The notes beneath the pieces were generated by a model. The model did not search any database. It worked only from the letters and a program-made list of their open reading frames with translations, and was not told where the DNA came from. A program made the position numbers and the translations under genes. Below are positions 26,025 to 38,764 of a DNA stretch of 64,000 nt, in pieces. The stretch covers positions 1 through 64,000 of the forward strand of contig JADJVM010000010.1 in NCBI GenBank assembly GCA_016710595.1, in the 5' to 3' direction. Every line of letters begins with the position of its first letter. Positions within the stretch are counted from its first letter, which is position 1. The stretch comes from Niastella sp. (GTDB lineage Bacteria; Bacteroidota; Bacteroidia; Chitinophagales; Chitinophagaceae).

Positions 26025-29000
26025 ATGACAACTATGAACCTACTTACTAAACACAGCAGGGTGATCTTGATGATGACTCTTACATTGCTAACGAGCCTGG
26101 GCCTTTTTGCCCAGGTAGATGTTACGGCAACCGGTGGTACTGCTACGGCAAGTTACACCAACTTAAAAGCTGCCTTTGATGCAATCAATTCAGGAACACA
26201 TACCGATGTGATCCAAATTAACATTACCGGTACGGCAACAGAAACCGCAACCGCATCTTTAAATGCCAGCGGGTCGGGAAGCGCCAGCTATACCGGCGTT
26301 ACCATTAACCCGGTGGGTAATGCCGTAGTTACTGGTACTATTGCCGGAGGAGCTCTCCTGGAGTTAAATGGAGCAGATAATGTAGTGATTGATGGGCTCA
26401 ACTCGGGGGGCAATAGCCTTACGCTTATTAATCTTAGTACCGCATCTACTACGCTTACTGCAACCATCCGTATGGTTGGGGATGCTACTAACAATACCAT
26501 TACCAATTGTAGTATCCAGGGATCGGCTACCATGTAGCTACGACTACAAATGGAGGTGTTGTATTTATTCATACTGCTGCATCGGGTGGGAACGGAAATG
26601 ATAATAATACCATTTCTAATAATGATATCGGCCCCTCACCATCGGGGTTACCTACTAAAGGGATTTATGGAAATGGATCTCAAACCAATTTGAATATTGC
26701 AAATAGTGGTATCAATATCACAAACAATAAAATCCATGATATTTTCTTAGCATCAGGAAGTGCTGCATTTATTTATGTGGGTTTAGGAAATACACAATGG
26801 AACATTTCTCAAAATAAATTATACCAAACTGCTGCCCGCACTTTTACGGGTACGAGTAGTTTTTATTATATTTATTTTAGTAACTCTACTTATGGCGAAG
26901 GCGTAACCATTGAAAATAATAAAATTGGATATGGCGCTGCAGATGGTACGGGTGTTACTAGTTACGCAGGTACCGGCGTTTCAATTTATGGGATATATAC
27001 TACGTTTAATTCTTCGGCTGCTACAGCATGTAATGTGAATAGCAATACCATTGCAAATATTGCCTGCAACCAAACGGGTTCTTTTTACGGGATATATAAC
27101 AGCACATCTTCGGGTTCGGCCAATGTGCTGAATTTTAACAATAACCATATTCAGAATATCAATAGCAGTACCACGGGTACTTTTTATGGTATAAGCTGGG
27201 GTAGCGGTTTTTCTGTTTCTTTAAGCGGAAATACCATTAGTGATATTACAAAATCTGCTTCTGCTACTATGTATGGTATGTATTCAGCAGGTTCTTCCTA
27301 TACAGAACAAGTGAATAATAACAATGTATTTAATTTTACTACTACCGCTACAAGTTCATCTACTCTTTATGGTATTTATCAATCAACATCTACTACCGGA
27401 ACTAAATCTTACAACAATAACAAGGTTTACAATTTTAATGGTTCGGGTGGAGCGACAATTTATGGCCTAAGGGTAGGTTATGGTAACGATATCAGTATGA
27501 GTAACAACCTGGTTCATGATTTAAATTCTACCGGTGGTACATCGGCAATTATGTATCCTTATTATATTTCTTCAAGTGTTTATAATGGTACCATATCGAA
27601 TAACAAAGGATATAATTTTTCAACATCCGGAACTACAGGTGTTTGTTACGGTATGTACCTCGCTCCCGGTAGCACAGCTGTATTGGATGTTTACAATAAT
27701 ATTATTGGAAATTTAAATTCCTCTGCCTTTTCATCAACTACGGCACCCTATTTGTCAATAGCAGGTATCTATGTATCATCTGGTACTGTGAACTTGTATA
27801 ACAATACCGTTTTCATTCCTGCATCTTCTACATCTTCCGGTACCAATGCATCTGCAGCAGCCGTATATGCTTCTACTTCAGCAACGCTGCTCATGCAAAA
27901 TAATTTATTAGTAAACCGTTCTGCACCCAAGGGACTTGGCAAAGCGGTTGCTTATCAAAGAAGCTCAACTACCCTTACTAGTTATGCAGCAGCCTCAAAC
28001 AATAACTCATTTTTTGGTACTACCGGAATTTTTTGGGATGGTACCAATTTTTATCCTGATTTAGTTACTTACAAACCTGCGATGGGAGCCCGTGATGGTG
28101 CATCTCTTTCAGTAAATCCCGTTTTTGTTAGTGAAACAGGGGTTGATGCAGGATACCTGCATATACCCAATAGCGCTACGCCCAATACGCTTGAAAGTGG
28201 GGGCCTACTGGTTCCTGCTGTGGCAACCGATTTCGACGGCGATGCCCGCCCCGGCCCTGCCGGCTCTGTAAATGGGGGCGCTTTAGCGGGATCTTGCGAT
28301 ATAGGTGCAGATGAGTTTGATGGTTCACCATCTTTAACTTGTGTTACACCTGCTCCTGGAAATACAGTTTCTACAGCCAATGGTATTTGCTTAGGCCAAT
28401 CCATTACGTTGAGTGTAGATAACCCACCTTCTGTTTTGGAAACAGGATATTCCTATCAATGGCAATCATCTCCCGATGGAGTAACATATAACGATATTAC
28501 TGGAGCCGTTGCTGCTACTTATACTTTTGTACCGGCAGCAGTAGCTTATTACCAATTATTGGTTACCTGTGCCAATGGACCGGTAACAGTTGGTTCCACG
28601 CCATTACTTATCAATTTTGCCGCTTCCGTATTAACTACTACAGCAGGTTCAGTTTGTGGTACTGGTTCTGCAACGCTCCAGGCCACTACTTCTACGGGTT
28701 CTACACCCACCTGGTATGCAGCAGCTACCGGCGGCGCACCACTGGGTACCGGCAATAGTTTTAGCACACCCACAATATCTGACAATACTACTTTTTATGT
28801 AGCAGCAGAAAGTTTATCTCCCGGTTCGGCATTGCTGGGTACCGGTACGAGCTCTAATAGCAGTTCCTCTACCGTTGGCGCTGCATTTGGATCTTATTAT
28901 GGTAATGGTCGTTCTCAGATACTGGTATTAGCTAGTGAATTGTCTTCTGCCGGTTTAAGAGCTGGTAATATTAGCGCTGCGTCTATCAATATTACGAGTG

Positions 29001-32000
29001 TAGGTAGCCCTGCAACATTAGCAGGTTACACAATGAAGATGATGGCTACTTCATCCACTTCTATAACCAGTTTCCAATCAGGATCATTTACTACGGTGTT
29101 TGGCCCGGATAATTATGCCGTAACTGTGGGTACCAATACACTTAATTTTGTAACCCCATTTGTATGGGATGGGGTGTCTAATATTATTATTGATTACTGT
29201 TTTGGCGATGGTAATTCTGGAGCTTCCAGTTCGGTAAATACATATACTTCTACTTCTTTTTATTCATTTGTAAATTACCAGAATGATTCTAATAGTGATG
29301 CTTGCAATAGTACCACCACTTCTAATACTTATTACTATAACCGGCCAAACTTTACGTTGGTAGGCCAGGTTTCTTGCGGAAGTGCCAGGGTTCCTGTATT
29401 AGCGAGCAGTACTGCTGCCCCGGCTATTGCAATCAACCCTGCCGATCCTGTTGTATGCCCCGGTAATAGCATTGATCTTACAGTAATCAGTTCCAATTCG
29501 GGGTATAGCTATACCTGGATGCCGGGCAGCTTATCTGGAGCTACACAATCAGTTTCACCAACAGTAAATACCACTTATACCGTAACTGCTTATGATGCCG
29601 TGAGTGGCTGTAATGAAGTAACATCTGTAGATGTTGCCGTTTCAAAAGCTCCCATTGCACAAATTGCAGCTTCTTCCAATAATGTGTGTGCAGGAACTGA
29701 ACTTACACTTACTGCCAGCGACCTGAACCAGGGTATGGCAGCTTATAACTTTGGTGCAGGAACAGGAGGTACATTAGATCCTATGACCGGCGCAACCGTT
29801 ATGATTGTATCTGGTGATGATGACACACCTGCTGCACCCGCAGCCTTACCATTTGCGTTTAAATTAGACGGGGTTGATTATGCTAATTTCGCAGCATCAC
29901 CTGATGGATGGGTAATGCTCACAAATGCTACCACTACTCCATCAAACCAATACAGTAATGCCGTAACAAGCAGTACCAATACACCAAAAATATACCCTTT
30001 ATGGGACGACCTGGCCACTGGTAGTGATGGTAACGTATCTTACCTCGTTTCAGGAGTAGCGCCTAACCGTATCTTTAAAATACAATGGTATGTACCCGTT
30101 CCAAGAAGTATATCGGGTGCAGCCAATTCTAAATTCCAGGTTTGGTTATACGAAGGATCAAATAATATTGAATTGCGTTATGGATCAGTAGGTACTACAT
30201 CAAGTGGATCTGCCGGTATTACTGTGGGTTCATCCAATTATCAAAGTATTACTTTCAGTAATAATACTGCCAGTTCAGTAGCTGCAAATAATAATAATAC
30301 AGTAGCTCCTGCTAATGGCACCATTTACAGCTTTACACCACCGGTATATACGTATAGCTGGAGCGATGGTACCAATACCATTGGCGCTGGCACTTCACCC
30401 ACGCTTACATTTATACCTACCGGTACAGCTTCTTATACCGTAACCATTGAAAATAGTTATGGTTGTCAAAATACGTCTGCACCGGTTTCAGTAACTATCT
30501 TACCGGTTCCGGCTGCGCCAACTACTTTCCAATCTACACAATGTGGCACAGGAACACCTGAGGCATTTGCAATTGGCGCCTCAGGCGGCCAACATTACAA
30601 CTGGTACCTCAGTTCATCCGGAGGCTCACCAATTGCAGGAGAAAATGGTTTTAAATTAAGCGCTTATTCAATTAGTACAACCACTACTTTTTATGTATCA
30701 GTTGCGGATGCAACCTGCGAAAGCCCCAGGACCCCTGTAGTGGCTACCGTAAATGCACCGGATGCCATTAGCATTGACCCAGTAAGTGTAATATGCCTGC
30801 AATCACCTGTTACTTTTAATGTACAAAAAGCAGCAGGTACTAATAATTATACTTATAGCTGGGATGCAAGCCCTGCCACCGGAAGTGGTTTGGCAGCAAA
30901 TACACAAGGGGCATCCATTACGGTTACTCCAACCCAGGCCGGAAATTATACATATACTGTAAATGCGGTAGATGGTGCTTGTAATACCAGTGCCAATATA
31001 ACATTACAGGTAAATGATAACCCTGAGGTTACAACTGCCGGCGTTACTCCTGCAACGGCTGTTTGTGCCGGTACTTCTGTAAATTTGTCTGCTACCAGCG
31101 TGGCAGCAGCAGCAGGTGTAGCAACCATCGGTACCGGTACTACTACAACGAGTACAACAGGGGTTAGTCCTTTCTCTAATTATTGGGAAGGGGCAAGATC
31201 CCAGTACCTGGTTTTGGCCAGCGAATTACAGGCAGCACAGATGGTAGCAGGAAATATTACATCGCTTAGTTTTGATGTTACCAGTACAGCTACCAATTAT
31301 GACTTATCTGCTTATACCATAAAAATTGCGAACACAGCCAATACTTCTTTATCGGGTTATGGTACGCCAAGCGGTAGTTTCACTACTGTATTTGGACCTA
31401 CCAACATTCCTGCACCTGGAATAGGAGCCCGCAGCTTTACTTTTACCACTCCATTTGTATGGGATGGCGTATCGAATATACTGGTTGATATTTGCCATGA
31501 TAATGATCCTACCGGGGTTATTAGTGGCGCTTACGGAAGTACAAATAGTGTTTCTTATTCTGTTACTTCATTTAACTCAGTATATGGCAGCTACGATGAC
31601 GATGCGCAAAGTTGTGGTGTGGAAGCATCTTATTCTGTATCTACTTATAACAACAGGCCCAATATGCAATTTGGAGGTACCGTTGGTACCGACTTTACTT
31701 CTCAATATAATTTTGAATGGAACCCCGGAGCAGTTCCCGGAAACAGTATCAACATCCCTGTTTATAACAGTGATACTTATACTGTAACTGTTACCAATCC
31801 TGCTACGGGTTGCCATAGTGAGAGAACGGTTGATGTGGTCGTGAACCAACCACCGGCCACCCCTTCTGGAGGGTTCTCATTACAATGCGGTAGTGGTATC
31901 CCCACTGCAGAAGTTTACTCTGCTTCAGGAGCAAGTTCACCTGTCTTTAACTGGTACGATGAAAATAATGTATTGTTACAAACAGGCACTTCCACTACTT

Positions 32001-35000
32001 ATTTACAACCTATCAGCAGCAGCATAAACTTTAATGTTTCTGAACTGAGTGCAGCAGGTTGCGAAAGCGAAAAAACAATTGTACAGGTTTATGTAATTGA
32101 TGCAGATCAAATTACTGCCAGTGCAAGCGCAAACACGGTATGTGTTGGCAGCCCGGTAACTCTTAGCTATACTCAGCAAGGTAGCAGCAATACCTATGAT
32201 TATAGTTGGTCTGCCAGCCCCGAATCAGGAAGTGGTATCAGCAATCCTACTTCAGCTTCCGGCCCGCTTACCATCACGCCTACTCAACCGGGTAGTATTA
32301 CTTATACTTTAAATGGCGAAGACTTAGGTTCTAATTGCTATGCCATGTCCACCGTAGTGGTAGAAGTAAAAGCATTACCCGCAATTACTTCAGTGGTAGC
32401 CTCTCCTGTGCCACCCGTTTGTGCCGGCGAAAATGTGAACTTAACGGCAGATATTGCAGGTATCGGAACAGGTACTGTTACCATTGGTACAGGTGCACTT
32501 TCTACATCAACTAGTGATACTTATACCGGTAATAATGTTTCTCCATTTAGTCATTATTATGGAGGTTTTAAAGCACAATACCTGGTAAAAGCAAGTGAAT
32601 TACAGGCTGCAAACCTAATAGCAGGTAACCTTACTTCATTGGCTTTACAGGTTACCTCAGCGGGCTCTTATCATGATAATTTTGCCATTTCATTGGCTCA
32701 AACTTCATTAACCAGCCTCAGTTCAAGTATGGTTACAACCGGTTTGAACACTGTTTATACCAATGCATCAGAAACGCCGGTAGTAGGAACCAATACCTAC
32801 AACTTTAGTACACCGTTTGCATGGGATGGTACTTCAAATATCCTGGTACAAATTTGCTGGAGTGATGAAGATTATGGAGGAGATGCATCTGAAGTTGCGT
32901 ATGATAATACATCGTATGTAGCCGAAACTTATTATAGGGCAGATAATACAGTTGCTTCTACAATATGTAGTTATACCAGTAACACAGGTACAAATTCAGC
33001 CCGACCACAATTTAAATTTGGCGGTACTGTGTATGGTTCTGCGGCGCCTGATTATACCTGGGCATGGACCTGGAGTGGTGGTTCTGCAACTGGCAATGCC
33101 ATTTCAGTACAACCACAGGTAACAACTGTGTACAGTGTAGTGGCTACAGATGCGCTGGGTTGCAGTTCTGATCCTGCATCTACCATCACTGTAAATGTGA
33201 ACCCACTGCCATTAGCACCAAATGTTACCAATTCTGTTCAGTGTGGTGCAGGCATCCCTACCGCTTCTGTATCAGGAGCAGGAAATGGTACCGGCATCTT
33301 TACCTGGTACGATGCAGCCTCAGGCGGCAACGTAATGCAAACAGGAACGGACATTACTTATTTACAATCAATTTCAAATACAACAACCTTCTATGTTTCT
33401 GAGAAAAATGGAACTACAGGTTGCGAAGGAGCACGTGCAGCAGTAATTGCAACAGTTAACCAACCGGATGTTATCACCGGGCATAGTACTGCACCTTCTG
33501 TTTGTATCGGTTCCAGCTTTGACCTTTCCGTTACAAAAGTGGGTAATACACAAACTTATGTTTACACATGGCAGGTAGTATCTGCAAATGAAGCTACCAG
33601 TGGTGTTTCCGGTACCGTTAGCGGATCATCAATTACCGGCGTTACACCAACCGCCCCGGGTGTTTATACCTTCCGGGTAACCGGGGTAGATGCTACGCTG
33701 GGTTGTACTATTTATGCTGATGTTTCTGTAACAGTGAATGCATTGCCACAGTTTACATCGGTATCTGCTTCTCCTACTGTAATTTGTGCAGGGGCGCCGG
33801 TAACACTTTCTGCAGTTGCACCGCCTACGGTTATAGCTACTTTGGGTACCGGTACTACTACAACAAGTACAACAGGGGTAACTCCTTTCTCTAATCTTTG
33901 GGAAGGAGCCAGAAGCCAATACATGGTACTTGCCACTGAATTAACCAGCGCAGGTTTAACAGCAGGACCTATTACAAGCCTTGCCTTTAATATCTCTTCC
34001 AATTCTAATACAAAGCTGTTAAATGCATTTAGTATTAAGATTGCACATACCAATAATACGAGTATCACGGGTGCCTATGGCACTCCGGTAGGTTCATTTA
34101 CCAATTGCTATGGACCGGTAGATGAAATGGTGAATACTACAGGATTGAGGACCTTTAACTTTACCACTCCATTTGTATGGGATGGGGTATCGAATATACT
34201 GGTAGATGTTTGCCATGATAATGACTTGGATGGTACTTGTCCTTCCTGCTACGGTAGCAGTGCTACTGTGTATTATACAGCTACTTCATTCAACTCAGTA
34301 TTTGGCAGCTATGCCGATAATGCTCAAAGTTGCGGAACACAGGCTTCTTCCAGTATCTCCAGTACTTATTATAAGTACAGGCCAAATATGGTATTCGGTA
34401 AATCAAGCCAAACCATTACCTGGAACCCCGGAAATATTACCGGAAGCAGTGTAGTGGTGAACCCAATGATCAGTACAGACTATACAGCTACTGTTTTGGA
34501 TAATGGTACGGGTTGCAGCAGCAGTTCAGCGCCGGTTTCAGTAACTGTAGTTCCTTTAACTTGTTCGCCAATTGCGGTAAGCGGGCCTACCTGTAAAAGC
34601 AAGTCCTTTACTTTAACGGTAGGAGCCAATGGAAGCGCAGGCTTAAACTATAGCTGGACCGATGGCGTTACAGCAACCGTTTATCCAAATGCAGCTACTA
34701 TTTCTGCCAACCTGCCGATTGGTAATTACACCTTTACGGTGGTGATCAGTAGCCCATGCGGTGAAACCTGTACTCAAACTTTAGCCGTTACGGTACATGA
34801 ATTACCTTCTGTTACTGTAAGTGGTAATCCTTCCACAACTGTATGCGGACCTAACGGTTCTGTTACACTTACTGCTTCAGGAGCAGATACTTATTCCTGG
34901 AGCCCTGCAACCGGTTTATCATCTACTACCGGAAGCACCGTTACTGCCAACCCTCAGGGTAATACCAACTATACCATTACCGGTACAGATGAAAACGGTT

Positions 35001-38000
35001 GTACCAGCACGGTGTCTCAAAACATCGTAGTAGGCCCCGGCATTGCTGTAAACCCAACCGCTGTTGCAGATGTGATCTGCTCTGGCGGAAACTCACAATT
35101 AGCTGCTAACACCGTAGTGAGCGGTAAAATGGGTGGCCTGGTAAAAACATACGCTTTTGCAACGGATACTAATGGCGCATTGGCCGATATGACGGGTGCA
35201 ACCCAGGCAGTAGGTTCAAGTGACGATGATACTCCTTCTGGTGTATTGCCAATTGGATTTGGCTTCTACTTTGAAGGCAATTATTATACTGACTTCTCTG
35301 TATCGCCTGATGGATTCATGAAACTCGGCGCTACTGCAGCTTCAAGTCAATTTAGTAATACCATCAACAGCACTACCAATGTACCAAAACTGGCGCCCTG
35401 GTGGGATGACCTGGCAACCGGTACTACCGGTTCCATCCAGTACTTAGTAACCGGTACAGCGCCTAATAGGATTTTAAAAGTACAATGGTATGTAACCATA
35501 CCCAGGAATACAACCGGCGCTGCCAACAGCACCTACCAGGCATGGTTATATGAAGGCACCAATGTGGTAGAATTCCGCTATGGTACCGCAGGTGGGGCTA
35601 GCGTAAGCGCTTCAGTTGGTTTAGCCGGCTCTACTGCTACCGCAACCAATTATATGAGTGTAAATGCCAGTAACGTGGCCAGCACAACTACTCAAAGTAA
35701 TTCACTTACTGTGTTCCCTGCTGCAGGAAGAAGGTACATTTTCACTCCGGTACAAACATTAAATTATACCTGGACGCCTTCGGCAAACCTGAGCAGCGCA
35801 ACCGTTGCCAGCCCCATGGCAAATAACTTAACCAATACTACTACTTATTCAGTATTGGTGAAAGACCCTGTAAGCGGATGTTCTGCAACCGGTACGGTAA
35901 CAGTAACCGTAAATACAGCCCCTGTATTTACGACCTGCCCTGCCAATATGAACGTGAACACCGATGCAGGCTTAAATACAGCCGTAGTGAATTATACGCC
36001 TGTAATTACAGGCCAGCCTAACCCTGATGTAAGTTACAGCTTCAGCGGCGCCACTACCGGCAGCGGTACCGGCGACGGCAGCGGATCTGTATTTACAAGA
36101 GGGGTAACCACCGTTACTTTAACGGCACACAATACCTGCAGCCCCGATGCAGTTTGCAGCTTTACCATTACCGTAGTGGATAATGAACCCCCGGTAATTA
36201 CACAATGTGCTCCGGACCAGGATGTAAACCTGGGCAATGCCTGCGAATTTATAGTACCTGATCTTACAGGCGCTATCACTGCAACAGATAATAGCGGTAT
36301 TGACAATGTGAAACAAAGCCCACTGGCTGGAACTGTGCTGAGCCTTTCTAACAACAGCACACAGGTTGTTACCATCACAGTAACAGATATTAGTGGCCTT
36401 ACTACTTCTTGTAACGTAACACTTACAGCAAAAGATATAACGCCACCAGTTATTACCCAATGTGTAACAGATCAAAATGTAAACATGGGTGGTAAATGTT
36501 CTATCACAATTCCTGATTTGACCAGCATGGTGGTATTCAGCGATAATTGTGGCGCTACCATTACTCAAAACCCATTGCCAAACAGCGAAGTGAGCGCCGG
36601 CCACAATGCACCGGTTACCGTAACCTTTACCGTAACAGATGCTGCGGGCAACAATGCCACCTGCACGACTACGCTTACAGCAATTGATAATGTACCGCCG
36701 GTAATTATCATCTGTGCCGAAGACCAGGATGTAAATATGACTTCGGGTTGCAGCATTATAGTACCAGACCTTACCGGTGATGTAGGTGCAGGCGATAATT
36801 GCGGATTTACACTTACGCAATCACCTGCTGCAGGTACCGTATTAAGTGCAACAAACAATGCTACTTTCCCTGTAGTGATAACAGCTACCGATGCGGCAGG
36901 ATTGTTTGCAACCTGTACCGCTACCATTACGGCTAAAGATGTAACGGTGCCCATCATCGGCTCTTGTCCTCCAAACCGTAACGTGAACCTGAATACAGGC
37001 AGCGGTTGTACGCTCACTGTACCTAACCTGGTACCAGAGCTGGTTGTGAGCGATAATTGCGGATCAGGTACGGTTACCGTAACACAAAGCCCGGCAGCAG
37101 GTACACAGGTATCTGCAGCTAACAATGGTACTGTGATTGTTACTTTAACAGCCACTGATGCCAATAATAATTCCACAACCTGTAATGTAACCCTTACAGC
37201 TAAAGACGTAACGCCACCGGTAATTATTTGCCCTGCCAATGTAGGCCCGGTATTTACTCCTTGCGGCGCCGCCTTTAACCTCGGAGGCGTTTCTATCACT
37301 GATAATTGCGGCCCCGTAAATACTACTTACCAAATCCTCAATGCAGGGGGTCAACCGGTGAGTGGAGGGGGCATCCTGATCGCTATCTTATTTGGTAATG
37401 GTAATTTTAAAGTTGTGTACACAGCTACCGACCTGGCGGGTAATGTTTCTAAATGTACAACGGCGGTAAATATACTGCCACGTATTCCGGAACTTACCGT
37501 TACGCCTATACAACCTCTAAGCACCAGTACACCGCCAGTAACACAATACAGCGATAAAGTACAGCTTAAAGTAACCATACCAGGTGGTGTGGCTGTTTGT
37601 AACGGTGATAATGGATCTGTTACCTTTAAGATGAGTGGCGGTGGAAACGTAACCTTGGGTTCTGCTAATTTTGTTCCTGCTGTAAATGGGGTAGATTTAG
37701 AAGCAGTTATGGTCGTGCCATTGGTAGAAACATCTCCCAATGCAGTATATGCACCGGGATTAAAAAATGTGAGTATCTCCTTTGGCGGGTTCACATATAG
37801 TACCATAATTAACTTGCTTGTTGCAGACAAATCGCTGCTTATCAAACAAGAAGATGCATGGGTAGATTACACAGGTAGTACACAGATTTATACCAACAGC
37901 CCATCTTCATCTACTGCTAATGTAGTGTTGAAAGCTAATATTCACGACATCAGCGTACCGGCATCTCCTGCCAACCCGGCTTACGATAACTCACCCGGTA

Positions 38001-38593
38001 ATATTAAAAATGCCAAAGTGAAATTCATCGTAAAAACTACCGGTGGTAGTGTAGTGAAAAACTCAGGTTGGTTGTCAGTAAGTACCTTACTTACTCCGGG
38101 CGACCTGCGCAGCGGTACTTTGAGTTACAGCTTTAGCACCAGCATTGGTAGCAGCAGCAGCCGCAACTATACCGTGGATGTATATGTAGGTTATGATGCA
38201 ACCAGCCATAGCAGCAGTGGCTACTATATTGGATATGGATCTGCCAACATCACCATCTTAAGGCCGGCTCACCTCATTAGCGGAAATAATACACCGCCGC
38301 CAACAGCGCCGGAAATGAAATCCGGTAATGACCCCGTAGCACCCGAAGGCTTGTTTGATGTAACAGTGTATCCTAACCCATCTACCGATGAGTTTAAATT
38401 AAAGATTTCGACAGATAATATGAAAAACCGCATCCTGATTAGAGTAGTGGATGCCGTAGGAAGAACTTATAAACAATTTACCTCCGAACCGGGTGAACTG
38501 GTACGGTTTGGAAGGGAACTCAAGGCTGGTAATTACCATGTAGAGGTAATACAGTCAGGGCGTTCCAAAGTTGTGAAACTGATAAAACTCTAA
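26025..38593 (+). CDS. Giant T9SS-secreted repeat protein 1 (about 4190 residues; one frameshift near 26530)
   Basis: A signal peptide (LTLLTSLGLFAQ) and about 170 residues lie in one frame ending at a TAG (26535-26537). The remaining ~4000 residues run in another frame to 38593. One extra base near 26530 would join them (SAT-YVATTT). Order: a shared N-terminal 'TNLKAAFDAINSG' beta domain, an NN-rich parallel beta-helix (to about 28300), then many Ig-like modules opening with 'VCxGxxVTL'. Two larger repeated modules occur among them. A series of HYR-like domains follows (36187-37265), and a type A T9SS tail ends the protein (VTVYPNPSTDEF near 38360 to KVVKLIKL). It is likely an outer-surface adhesin or gliding/matrix protein. 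The internal Asn/Gly/Ser/Thr richness is extreme. Confidence 0.85.
28832..34405 (+). repeat. Four copies of a ~185-residue module in giant protein 1
   Basis: Copies start near 28832, 31123, 32480 and 33841. Each has a 'LGTGT' lead, a block 'SQYLVLASEL', a 'FTTVFGP' or equivalent, 'TPFVWDGVSNILVDICH' and a final 'RPNMQFGG'-type strand. Copies 2 and 4 are very similar at DNA level over the first ~100 bases. Such similarity can cause recombination or assembly collapse. Confidence 0.85.
29741..35745 (+). repeat. Two copies of a ~200-residue 'LPFAF-LWDDL' module in giant protein 1
   Basis: Copy 1 is at about 29741-30345 and copy 2 at 35146-35745. Both contain GDDDTP, a DY/YTDF strand, SPDG(W/F), WDDLATG, APNRI(F/L)K(I/V)QWYV and an ending 'YxFTP'. 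They appear to be a lectin-like or beta-sandwich domain. Confidence 0.8.
36187..37265 (+). repeat. HYR-like tandem domains in giant protein 1
   Basis: Five successive modules open with PPVITQC, PPVITQC, PPVIIIC, VPIIGSC and PPVIICP, followed by 'VN', 'VPDLT', 'DNCG' and 'VTLTAxD'. These are hyalin-repeat (HYR) hallmarks, an Ig-like fold used in adhesion. Confidence 0.85.
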
Positions 38594-38614
38594 TGCTGAA
38601 TGTTGAACTAAAAA

Positions 38615-38652
38615 ATAACTCATCCTGCTCCTTGCAGGATGAGTTATTTTAT
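38615..38652 (+). terminator. Intrinsic terminator after giant gene 1
   Basis: ATAACTCATCCTGC and GCAGGATGAGTTAT form a 14-bp perfect stem with a 5-base loop, followed by a T-rich run. It starts 22 bases after the stop. Confidence 0.92.
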
Positions 38653-38764
38653 TAAGATTAATCTTATATTTACTTTCTGTTACCCCCTTGATAATTTTAG
38701 AATCCCTTCTAAATCCTGGATTACTTTTTATTCGTTTAAAATTATTTTTTAGAACCCCTTTTTC

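Noticed and set aside
28832..34405. Spaced DNA repeats as a CRISPR or insertion-sequence signature
   Set aside because: The repeats are in frame and diverged at synonymous positions; they are protein modules.
36119..37845. Long minus-strand open frames opposite giant gene 1 (and similar ones opposite giant gene 2, for example 42761-44013 and 46243-48351)
   Set aside because: They are mirror frames of Thr/Val/Asn-rich coding DNA with few antisense stops. Their products are low-complexity, with no motif and no plausible start context.
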